Shown: positions 6,906 to 13,521 of the stretch, one piece after another | How positions within the stretch are numbered: the first letter of the stretch is position 1 | Layout of the letters: each line of letters begins with the position of its first letter | Source: Flavobacteriaceae bacterium | Lineage (GTDB): Bacteria > Bacteroidota > Bacteroidia > Flavobacteriales > Flavobacteriaceae | DNA length: 13,681 bases | Reading direction: 5' to 3' | Assembly (NCBI GenBank): GCA_030613745.1 | Contig: JAUWLK010000048.1 | Span: 1 to 13,681, forward strand | Notes under the pieces: generated by a model | Databases searched by the model: none | What the model was told of the DNA's origin: nothing | The model's input: the letters and a program-made list of their open reading frames with translations, nothing else | Translations under genes and position numbers: made by a program

Positions 6906-7778
6906 TTATGATTTTTTTAGTTTAAATAAATTAAGAATTAAATATACAATAAATCCCCAAATTCCAATAATTATTAGATTTGGAAATATTAATAAAAATA
7001 ATGGTGTTTTGTTTCTTGGTGACCACATAGTTCTTTCATCAAAAGTGGATTCATCTACAATTGGAACTCCAATAGGAGCATTAACTATAGTTTTTACAGT
7101 TCCAAAATCGTCACTTTCGTTTAAAACGACTTCTATAGCTAAGTTACCATCAACACCCGGAATTCCATTTTCAATTGGAACCAGAATACTTCCTTCTTCA
7201 TCTGTGCTATTAAATTCCTCTCCAATTCTTAAGGATTTAAATAAACGTTGGACATAAACTGTTAATGATTCATCTACTATTGGATCTTTTGAATTTGCAT
7301 TAATTAAAGTTGCTGAAATATAGTTTACACTATCCTTTGTAATTATTTTAGCCTCAATATTAACATCTTTAAAGCTGATACTTTTTTTTGCTTTTTTATA
7401 AGAGTCATTTCCTTTAAAGGAAACTAAAATGTTATAGGTATTTGAAGAATCGGATTTTATTGCATTTAGGTTTTTTAAAACAAACCTGCTTTCACCTTTC
7501 ATATTAGTGACTGTTTTACCTAATTCTATTCTTTCTTCTTCTAACTCATTATATAAAATTAAGTCAATATTTGATACTTTGATATTTTTCTTTTTTATCC
7601 TTGCGGAAGCCTTTATATCAAAATATATTTCCCCGTCCATTATTTTAACATATTGGACGTTCAACCTAGCCTTGTTCTTTTTTGTTTTTTGTGCGTATAT
7701 CTCAGTAGAACCAATATTAAGGATAAATACACTTAATAGCGCAAGAAAAACAAAACGAATATTTATTTGATCTTTCAT
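6906..7778 (-). CDS. Two-domain periplasmic beta protein with C-terminal membrane anchor (large module)
   Basis: A 290-residue protein with a signal peptide (cleavage likely after IYA, residue 29), two beta-rich domains (about 36-138 and 140-232) and a C-terminal helix (about 259-285) ending in a basic tail. The second domain (NSTDEEGSILVPI, FKSLRIGEEF) corresponds to the single domain of the 194-residue counterpart (NTTDENGIVEVEF, FSLLPIGDVF). The juxtamembrane IGVPIVDES...ERTMW segment (236-252) is shared too. Its N-terminal domain has no equivalent in the other copy, so domain loss or gain separates the paralogues. It has a 4-bp ATGA overlap with the upstream quinone-protein gene. No cofactor motifs are visible. 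Role is inferred only from its conserved place between quinone protein and cytochrome. Confidence 0.85.
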   Translation of the reverse strand: MKDQINIRFVFLALLSVFILNIGSTEIYAQKTKKNKARLNVQYVKIMDGEIYFDIKASARIKKKNIKVSNIDLILYNELEEERIELGKTVTNMKGESRFVLKNLNAIKSDSSNTYNILVSFKGNDSYKKAKKSISFKDVNIEAKIITKDSVNYISATLINANSKDPIVDESLTVYVQRLFKSLRIGEEFNSTDEEGSILVPIENGIPGVDGNLAIEVVLNESDDFGTVKTIVNAPIGVPIVDESTFDERTMWSPRNKTPLFLLIFPNLIIIGIWGFIVYLILNLFKLKKS

Positions 7779-9097
7779 AGCTTGGTGTTTTTATCGGTTT
7801 TTAATAATTCATTTTCATCAGCAGTTCGTTGTATAGGAATAATAGGTAAATAACGAAACAACATGGTTATAATCAATAAAGCCATAGCCAATGTGGCACC
7901 GGTAATTAGCCATTCGTGCAAACTAGGAAAATAATGATGCCATGATTCGGGTACACCTTGAATAGGTAAAAATGGATGCAATAGAGTAGGTGTAACAATG
8001 ATATAACGTTTCCACCATGAACCTAAAACTACAAGTATAGCTATAATAAACATAGGTAATGGTTTTCTGCCATTTTTAAACAATAAAATGATAATGGGTA
8101 TAATTAGTCCGCCAATGATAACGAACCAAAACAATGGAGCATATTGTCCAAAGAACAATAAATTTAGATGAGCTTTTTCTTCTACACTAGCTGTAAATGC
8201 CGGAATTAAATATTCATTAATATTAAAATAAAGATAGATCAGACAAACTAAAACCAACAATCTTCCCATTTTATCAAAATGCAGTTCTGTGATGTAGTCT
8301 TCTAATTTATAGGCTTTTCTTATAACATAAACTACAGTTATTAGGGCTCCTATACCGGCGACAAAGGCACCTGAAATAAAATAAGCACCCATATTCGTGC
8401 CGCTCCAACCAACTCTATAAGTTGTTGAAAACAACCAAGCATCTACTGTTTGTAAAATAAAACCAACAGGAATTATCAAATAAGCAATGGTTTTAATGGA
8501 TTTGGTTTGAATCAATTTTTGGGCTTTACTACCAGTCCAATTCAAGGATAATGCACCATACCATTTACTTAATTTAGGTTTACCGTCTTTGTAATATTTT
8601 TTTAAGATAGCAAGATCCGGAATTAAAGGGAAGTAAAGTAAAAGAAAACTTAACATGATATAGGTTGGAATAATTATTACATCCCAAGTAATTGGCGATT
8701 GCAATCTGGCGTGAATAAATAAGTTTAACAGTCTATCAGGTCTAGCCATATCGATCATAATGGTGATTCCTGCCATGATGATACAAGCTAAAGAAATTAC
8801 TTCTGCTATTCTAACCAATGGTGTTCTCCATTCTTTCCTTGTCAATCTTAAAATAGAAACTATAACAGTTCCTACAAAACTTGTTGCAACGAAAAAAACA
8901 AAATTAGATATATATATACCCCAAAGTGCATAATCTCTCATGTTAGTAACAACCTGTCCTTTAATAAGTTGATCAACATAAGCAATAAGCCCTGCTATAA
9001 TAACTACAATAAGTAAGATAGTCCAGGCTATGCCCAACTTAGTAAATTTTCTAGGAATTAATTCGTTTATTATTTGTTCTTTGGTTTTCATAATCAT
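7775..9097 (-). CDS. NrfD/ActC-like integral membrane quinone-interacting subunit (large module)
   Basis: A 440-residue, roughly ten-helix membrane protein, paralogous along its whole length to the 450-residue protein at 3914-5266. Shared motifs include WGIYISNFVFFVAT (59-72), ID-MARPDR (116-122), GTNMGAYFISGAF (233-245), HFDKMGRLLVL (273-283), FNINEYL (291-297) and VLGSWWKRYIIV (357-368). Where the other copy has IHTVTSW, this one reads LQTVDAW, so the His is replaced by Gln216. The gene starts with ATGATTATG, where the first ATG overlaps the FeS stop (ATGA); Met3 is an alternative start. The family couples quinol/quinone chemistry to the bound iron-sulfur subunit. Confidence 0.93.
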   Translation of the reverse strand: MIMKTKEQIINELIPRKFTKLGIAWTILLIVVIIAGLIAYVDQLIKGQVVTNMRDYALWGIYISNFVFFVATSFVGTVIVSILRLTRKEWRTPLVRIAEVISLACIIMAGITIMIDMARPDRLLNLFIHARLQSPITWDVIIIPTYIMLSFLLLYFPLIPDLAILKKYYKDGKPKLSKWYGALSLNWTGSKAQKLIQTKSIKTIAYLIIPVGFILQTVDAWLFSTTYRVGWSGTNMGAYFISGAFVAGIGALITVVYVIRKAYKLEDYITELHFDKMGRLLVLVCLIYLYFNINEYLIPAFTASVEEKAHLNLLFFGQYAPLFWFVIIGGLIIPIIILLFKNGRKPLPMFIIAILVVLGSWWKRYIIVTPTLLHPFLPIQGVPESWHHYFPSLHEWLITGATLAMALLIITMLFRYLPIIPIQRTADENELLKTDKNTKL

Positions 9098-10074
9098 TCA
9101 GGTTTTTCAACAGATTGAAATTCGTTGTACTTTTCTAAACCATCTTCAAAGTCTACCAATCTATCCGTAGGAGGTAAGTAATATACACTTGGTTCAGTTC
9201 CCAAACTTTCCATTAATCTATACCCTGCTTTATCCTCTAATAATTTACCTAATCTTAAAGTTTCATCACCGTTTGTTACCGTATCTTCATATTTATCTCC
9301 AAAGTAAAATACACCATTCGGACAAGCAGTTACACAATGGGGTAATTCTCCGTTATCTATAGCATGAGGGCAAAAATCACATTTGTCTACGGTTCCTTTT
9401 ACGCTGGGAACACCTCCGTGATCAGGTGATGATGCCATATGCCCGTGTTGTTCCATGTCCATATTTAATGTAATTTCATTTTGACCCGGTTCTCCCCAGT
9501 TAAATACTCTTGTGGAGTATGGGCAAGCTGCCATACAAAAACGACAACCTATACATCGAGTATTATCAATTAAAACCAGTCCATCTCTTCTTTTAAAGGT
9601 AGCATCTACAGGACAAACAGTTACACATGCAGGTTGATCACAATGTTGACAAGTAGTTGGCATCCAATAAGGTGCTGTATCTTTTGATTCTTGCATCTTG
9701 TAAACTTTTACCCATGCATTTTCACCTGTAATATAATGGTGTTTGTTACATGCACTTTGACAACTTAATGCATTTTTACACTTAGCAAGATCCACAACCA
9801 TTACAAATTTTCGATTAGGAAAACCTTCTCTAACATTGTATTTTATATCGTGTTCTGGTGAATGATCTATTTCAACAACTTCAGTTGAATCTACTTGAAT
9901 TAAGGTACCATCAGTAGTCATTAATTCCATTTTATCATGCGAATTGTTTTCAGGTTTCGCATTTAATTTTGAAACAATTTTCGACAAACCAATTCCACCA
10001 ATTGCGGTAATTATCCCCAATTTTATTCCTTTGTCAAGAAATTTTCGTCTTGAACTTTTGTTATTATCTCCCAT
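9094..10074 (-). CDS. Tat-exported four-cluster iron-sulfur protein, NrfC/PsrB/ActB-like (large module)
   Basis: A 326-residue periplasmic FeS protein. The Tat motif SSRRKFLDK is at 7-15, and LMTTDGTLIQV at 51-61. Cysteine groups are C99/C105/C109 (Ala102 where the second Cys is expected), C142/C145/C150/C154, C174/C177/C180/C184 and C232/C235/C247/C251. The C-terminal GYRLMESLGT and VYYLPP match its paralogue at 5263-6177. A His/Met/Asp-containing insertion (about 204-221, with His210, His212, His219, Met205, Met207, Met213) lies between the third and fourth groups and is absent from the other copy. It is 16 bp downstream of the small Tat-signal gene and overlaps the quinone-protein gene by 4 bp. 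Confidence 0.94.
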   Translation of the reverse strand: MGDNNKSSRRKFLDKGIKLGIITAIGGIGLSKIVSKLNAKPENNSHDKMELMTTDGTLIQVDSTEVVEIDHSPEHDIKYNVREGFPNRKFVMVVDLAKCKNALSCQSACNKHHYITGENAWVKVYKMQESKDTAPYWMPTTCQHCDQPACVTVCPVDATFKRRDGLVLIDNTRCIGCRFCMAACPYSTRVFNWGEPGQNEITLNMDMEQHGHMASSPDHGGVPSVKGTVDKCDFCPHAIDNGELPHCVTACPNGVFYFGDKYEDTVTNGDETLRLGKLLEDKAGYRLMESLGTEPSVYYLPPTDRLVDFEDGLEKYNEFQSVEKPE

Positions 10075-10090
10075 AATTAGATTAGATAAA

Positions 10091-10360
10091 TTAGAGTTTT
10101 CTACCTAGCCAGTTAAGCAATGAATTGTTAGAAATATTTTTCTTTATTATTTTTGATTTTTTTAGCGTACTAACTTTAACTTTTACTGCTGTTCCGTCAG
10201 GTTTTAATAAAATTTGGTATTCTTCTTTTTCATTAGGTTGCACTAGATCAGCATTTTTTGAATTACCAAAACCCAGAAAAGGAATTAATAAACCACTTCC
10301 TATAATTGGAAGCACACCTCGTCTTGAAATTTTATTTTCTTTTCCAGTTTTATTTTGCAT
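10091..10360 (-). CDS. Small Tat-signal protein resembling the N-terminus of the FeS subunits
   Basis: An 89-residue protein in the operon direction. It has a twin-arginine-like motif ISRRGVL (11-17) before a hydrophobic GSGLLIPFLGFG stretch. Then QILLKPDGTAVKVKV (49-63) matches the LLRPDGKLVQV and LMTTDGTLIQV segments that precede the cysteine clusters of both FeS proteins. No cysteines are present, so it cannot hold a cluster. It has a basic C-terminus (KKSK, KK, GRKL). It sits 72 bp after the barrel gene and 16 bp before the FeS gene. It could be a separate periplasmic accessory or assembly subunit, or the surviving 5' part of a degraded FeS gene copy. An intact start, stop and tidy spacing favour a real gene. 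Confidence 0.72.
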   Translation of the reverse strand: MQNKTGKENKISRRGVLPIIGSGLLIPFLGFGNSKNADLVQPNEKEEYQILLKPDGTAVKVKVSTLKKSKIIKKNISNNSLLNWLGRKL

Positions 10361-10378
10361 AGTTCAAATTTTTTTAAA

Positions 10379-10416
10379 CAGTAAAACAAAATATAGTTCT
10401 ATATCCTGTTTTACTG
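10379..10416 (-). other. Intercistronic hairpin between barrel and small Tat-protein genes
   Basis: CAGTAAAACA (10379-10388) pairs with TGTTTTACTG (10407-10416), and an inner ATATA/TATAT stem (10391-10395 with 10400-10404) is separated from it by a 2x2 internal loop. Read leftward it is followed by UUUAAAAAAAUUUG. It may be a leaky terminator, an RNA-stability element or a processing site between two segments of the operon. Confidence 0.55.
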
Positions 10417-10432
10417 CTATGATATATTAATC

Positions 10433-11305
10433 TTAGAAATTATATATTCTAGTTATTGTAAATCCTAATAAAATATCACCCTCAAAGAAATCATTAGTAT
10501 TATACATGTAATTCTTTTGTGGGATAATTCCACTATAATTGGCAATAAATAATTGAAAAGCATGTGCTGAAGTTCCAAATTCAACACCAAAACTTAATCC
10601 GGGATGTGGATTATCTTTCATGAATTCTGTAATTGGTTGACTATAATCTATCAATAATGCTGTATTTGGTGTTATTTTATACCGTGCACCAAGTGAAAAA
10701 GCAACCATATCATTTCTTATGTATCGATCAACTACATTATAATGAGAAAGACTTATTGCAGCCTGTGCAGAAAATTCAGGACTAAATCGTCTGGCTACAA
10801 TTAATTGGTTAAAAAATGACCAACGATCTGCTACAGAGTATGGAAAATACCCTTGATTTTTAGAACGTGCATCAACGGTCCAATTACCAAAATATGTAAC
10901 ACTAACGGGCATTTTTTCCGAACGAGTTTGTCTAAGTAAGGCTACTTTTGCATTAAAATCTAAAAGTCTATCAAATTTGGTTGTGCCAAATCCTAAAGTA
11001 ACTCTTTCGTGTACACCATAAGCTACACCAAGTCTTATATTTGCTGATCCCCAAATCCCTGCCATATTATTTTCATCCAAATTAAAGGTTCCAAATCTAT
11101 GATTCATTTGAGCTTCTAAGGCATTTTTACTAAGAACAACATTTGTTGGATTATCAATAATAAAAGAACTTTCAAAAGCAGCTCGTTCAAGCTTTTCTTT
11201 GACTTTTACTATAGTGTCTTTATCTTTTTTAACATCATCTTCTTGAGCAATTCCAGTAAGAGGTAGCATCAAAAAAACAAAAAGTAATATTATATAATTT
11301 TTCAT
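10433..11305 (-). CDS. Outer-membrane beta-barrel protein, DUF5777-like
   Basis: A 290-residue protein with a signal peptide (cleavage likely at GIA-Q, residue 20), alternating amphipathic beta strands over most of its length (for example LGVAYGVHERVTLGFGTTKF, FSLGARYKITPNTALLIDYSQ) and a C-terminal aromatic residue (TRIYNF), a typical outer-membrane insertion signal. The architecture and the start of the mature part (SSFIIDNPTNVVLSKNALE) resemble the DUF5777 barrels that Bacteroidota encode beside cytochromes and redox proteins. It starts 17 bp after the cytochrome lipoprotein gene. By context it could be a porin for the substrate of the system or a scaffold for the surface lipoproteins. The function of the family is not established as far as I know. 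Confidence 0.85.
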   Translation of the reverse strand: MKNYIILLFVFLMLPLTGIAQEDDVKKDKDTIVKVKEKLERAAFESSFIIDNPTNVVLSKNALEAQMNHRFGTFNLDENNMAGIWGSANIRLGVAYGVHERVTLGFGTTKFDRLLDFNAKVALLRQTRSEKMPVSVTYFGNWTVDARSKNQGYFPYSVADRWSFFNQLIVARRFSPEFSAQAAISLSHYNVVDRYIRNDMVAFSLGARYKITPNTALLIDYSQPITEFMKDNPHPGLSFGVEFGTSAHAFQLFIANYSGIIPQKNYMYNTNDFFEGDILLGFTITRIYNF

Positions 11306-11322
11306 GTCTATTTTCTTAAAGG

Positions 11323-11700
11323 TTAATTATTTTTTGCTCCTTGATCAATCCATGCTTTTACAAGATCAGTTTTAGAGTTTGGCCATTTTGAGCCCGGAGG
11401 CATCAATGATACACCATCAATTCCTAAAAGAGATTTGTATAATATACTTGCATCTGCATCATTGGGTACAACAAAACCGTTTAACAAGCTATTATAAGAA
11501 TTTTCATCACGTAGATCTGGTGGTTCATTACCATTATGACATCCAACGCATTGAACCCACAAAGGCATAATGTCATTTTGATATGATACTTCCTCACTAG
11601 GATCTACTGGATCCAATTCTTCAGGAAAAGCATCATAATAACAGGAGTTTAAAAACAAACCCATGCTAACTAGCATTATAATTTTAAATATATTTTTCAT
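11323..11700 (-). CDS. Monoheme cytochrome c lipoprotein
   Basis: A 125-residue lipoprotein (lipobox FLNSC, Cys20) with an acidic linker (FPEELDPVDPSEE) and one heme motif CVGCH at 51-55. A probable axial Met100 lies in SLMPPGS, and the protein ends with WIDQGAKNN. The layout (short pre-heme segment with MPLW, NGNEPPDL after the heme, MPP then LVKAWIDQGA) is that of the planctomycete-type/small cytochrome c domains common in Bacteroidota. The acidic residues after the lipidated Cys would be compatible with export to the outer leaflet, but this is inference. It lies between the heme-domain lipoprotein and barrel genes, 17 bp before the barrel, so the three probably act together at the outer membrane. 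Confidence 0.92.
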   Translation of the reverse strand: MKNIFKIIMLVSMGLFLNSCYYDAFPEELDPVDPSEEVSYQNDIMPLWVQCVGCHNGNEPPDLRDENSYNSLLNGFVVPNDADASILYKSLLGIDGVSLMPPGSKWPNSKTDLVKAWIDQGAKNN

Positions 11701-11737
11701 ATTTAAGGCTTTAAATTAATAATCTTATTTTTTAATT

Positions 11738-11772
11738 TTTAAAAGTGCAGATATACAATCTGCACTTTTAAA
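11738..11772. terminator. Intra-operon hairpin, probable partial terminator
   Basis: A perfect 14-bp stem, TTTAAAAGTGCAGA (11738-11751) with TCTGCACTTTTAAA (11759-11772), has a 7-nt loop. The A-run and T-run flank a GTGCAGA core as in a rho-independent terminator. It lies just after the heme-domain lipoprotein gene (stop at 11784) and 38 bp before the cytochrome start. No promoter is visible behind it, so it more likely lowers downstream expression than ends the operon. Confidence 0.7.
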
Positions 11773-11783
11773 TAAAAAGATTA

Positions 11784-13031
11784 TTATTCAATTTTCATAG
11801 TTAAGAAGTTTGTTTGACCATGACCAATTGCAGCATTGTTAAAAATTGCTAATCCAAAAGGTATTTCTTCACCAATTGCAAAAACAACATCCATAGGATC
11901 ACCTGTGTTTAATAATCTTCTAATTTCTAATTGCCACCCAGAACCTGTGTGTGTAGCTTTAACTTGTACTTCAGATCTTCGATCATTTCCTTGCCCACCT
12001 GGATTAATAATTATACTTGGCATTCTTTTGTTTCCAAAGCCTTGAGAATAAGCAACATCTCCATTAGGGTCAAGTAGTGTATTGTCTTCTAATGTTAAAA
12101 CACCATTTTCTGCAACACCAGTAACAGCAACTGCAGTTCCATTATCAATTTCAGCTTGTGTAATCCAATAGTAATTTTCTCTATTTGGAATAACGTATTT
12201 AGGTCCACTTAAATCTGGATTATCAGGATCAGTAAATTTCATTGAAGTACTATATGGTGAAATTCCTTCATCATTTTTTCTTCCGTTAGCTGAAGCCATA
12301 CCAAAATCATCTTCCCATTGAACGAAACCATCATCACAAGCTTCTGCTAATGCATGTCTGTCACGTTTCCAGTGCCAAAAATCGGTCAATTCACCTTCAT
12401 TTTTCATATAGTGTCTGGTAACTTTTTCTCCTGGTTGAGGGTCTGCTAAATTAGTATGACATGTAACTGTACAAGTACCTCCTGCAAAACCTTCAGGATC
12501 GCCAATAGGGAACATAAAACCAAATTTATCTTCATAATATTTATCATTTTTATGATTGGCATATTTGTTTTCTTGTTGCCATTTGCTGGTAACTTCGTTA
12601 AAATACCAGGACTGTCTATCTCTACTATCCGTATCATCTTCCCATTCAAATAATAAATACAGATATTCACCATCGTGTCCACCTCTTAAAGAGTATCTGT
12701 AACTTTCACCTGTATAAGGATCCATTAAATCAGTAGGTTCTAAGGAAGTAACTCCATTACTTGAACCATTTAAGGTGATAATTCTATCTCCTGCGTTAGT
12801 TACAGTAGCTCTATTTACTAAAGGTCTGGCTTCTTTCCAAACATCATCAATATCACCATCAAAATTAGGTGCAGTAGTAAACTTTTTAACCAACAATACA
12901 TCTGAACTTTCTCCAACTCCAGGGTCAATAGGTATTGTGCCCTCAGGTGCATCATCATGTGTACAACTTGTGAATGATAATGATATTAGAATAATCATTG
13001 CTAATATCAAACTTGTTTTTTTTGTTTTCAT
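11784..13031 (-). CDS. Ethylbenzene-dehydrogenase-type heme-domain lipoprotein
   Basis: A 415-residue lipoprotein (lipobox SFTSC, Cys23, then THDDAPEG). The body fits the EB_dh/cytochrome c-552-DMSO-reductase-like heme-binding beta fold: APNFDGDIDDVWKEARPL (54-71), RYSLRGGHDGEYLYLLFEWEDDT (112-134), DKFGFMFPIGD (168-178), DFWHWKRDRH (217-226), and a final strand set RRSEVQVKAT...WQLEIRRLL and FGLAIFNNA. Met173 and His220 are candidate heme ligands by analogy with the family. A TCTVTCH segment (Cys187, Cys191, His192) gives a CX3CH arrangement rather than CXXCH. It is the first gene of the larger operon, 77 nt behind a predicted start site. It probably sits at the outer membrane and receives or delivers electrons through the neighbouring cytochrome. 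Substrate is unknown. Confidence 0.88.
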   Translation of the reverse strand: MKTKKTSLILAMIILISLSFTSCTHDDAPEGTIPIDPGVGESSDVLLVKKFTTAPNFDGDIDDVWKEARPLVNRATVTNAGDRIITLNGSSNGVTSLEPTDLMDPYTGESYRYSLRGGHDGEYLYLLFEWEDDTDSRDRQSWYFNEVTSKWQQENKYANHKNDKYYEDKFGFMFPIGDPEGFAGGTCTVTCHTNLADPQPGEKVTRHYMKNEGELTDFWHWKRDRHALAEACDDGFVQWEDDFGMASANGRKNDEGISPYSTSMKFTDPDNPDLSGPKYVIPNRENYYWITQAEIDNGTAVAVTGVAENGVLTLEDNTLLDPNGDVAYSQGFGNKRMPSIIINPGGQGNDRRSEVQVKATHTGSGWQLEIRRLLNTGDPMDVVFAIGEEIPFGLAIFNNAAIGHGQTNFLTMKIE

Positions 13032-13112
13032 AATATTATTAATTTGTTTATTTATTAGTTTGTATTTTAAATTTTTTATACTATTAGAATTTATATCCTA
13101 ATAATTTCTAGA

Positions 13113-13155
13113 TAAAATTAAATACAACTAAATGCTAAAATTATGATTTAAATCA
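13113..13155 (-). promoter_or_regulatory. Fnr-like site and -7 box of the large redox operon
   Basis: TGAT-TTAA-ATCA at 13144-13155 is a perfect dyad with the core of the FNR consensus. On the minus strand TAATTTTA (TAnnTTTG with a changed last base) lies at 13120-13113. Their centres are 33 bp apart, as at 2049-2092 and 6347-6389. The predicted start is near 13108 with a leader of about 77 nt. Confidence 0.68.
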
Positions 13156-13432
13156 GCTTTATAAATATTTTATAATATTGTATATCAAGTATATAAGTGT
13201 TTTTTGCGTTTTTTACACAACTATCATTCTACTTCTTATGGAATTTTTGTTACATATACGTGTATCTTTTATCACATAACAAGGTTGTAGTTTTTAAGAA
13301 AAATGAATTTTTTGGGAATTTTTTATAAAAACTATTCCATCCTTACATAAAATGCAATTACAAAGTGATTTAAATAAAAATTATTACGAAAATGTTAATT
13401 GTAGATTTTCTTATATTTTAATAAAAATTTCT

Positions 13433-13482
13433 TGAAACCAACTATCTCCGAGGCAAGCCATAGAAGTATTTCGCTGGTTTCA
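13433..13482. repeat. Inverted repeat enclosing a degenerate GAGGCAAGCC unit
   Basis: TGAAACCA (13433-13440) and TGGTTTCA (13475-13482) are perfect 8-bp inverted arms around 34 bp. Inside is CGAGGCAAGCC (13449-13459), an 11-bp direct repeat of 13558-13568. This looks like one unit of a small interspersed intergenic element. Confidence 0.6.
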
Positions 13483-13521
13483 TTTTAACATGAATGTCAA
13501 AAATAGAAATTTATTATTTAG

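Noticed and set aside
6743..6925. Plus-strand open frame opposite the cytochrome c gene
   Set aside because: Antisense shadow of a gene with clear heme motif and signal sequence; no family features.
7009..7770. Two plus-strand open frames (7009-7257, 7507-7770) opposite the beta-domain protein gene
   Set aside because: Antisense to a well-supported gene, with low-complexity translations and no start-region signals.
10125..10430. Plus-strand open frame opposite the small Tat-signal gene
   Set aside because: The minus-strand protein has a Tat motif, family similarity to the FeS subunits and operon spacing; the antisense product is Phe/Ser-rich and unrecognisable.
11341..11348. TTGATCAA as an FNR half-site pair
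   Set aside because: No 4-nt spacer between half-sites and it lies inside a coding region.
11379..11570. Plus-strand open frame opposite the cytochrome lipoprotein gene
   Set aside because: Antisense shadow; the minus strand encodes CVGCH and a lipobox.
2896..13031. Molybdopterin oxidoreductase, multiheme nitrite reductase or NrfB/NrfH-type gene within the redox cluster
   Set aside because: Looked for because of the FeS/NrfD pair; all CXXCH motifs seen belong to three monoheme cytochromes and no large molybdopterin-type protein is encoded.
11836..13101. Several open frames overlapping the EB_dh-type gene (11836-12045 +, 12446-12682 -, 12456-12653 +, 12775-13101 +)
   Set aside because: All lie inside or antisense to the 415-residue lipoprotein gene and show no conserved motifs.
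13247..13282. TTGTTA...TAACAA arms and a TACA-N6-TGTA dyad as possible further operators
   Set aside because: Arms are short or too far apart, they do not match the spacing of the other sites, and no -7 box lies at a matching distance.
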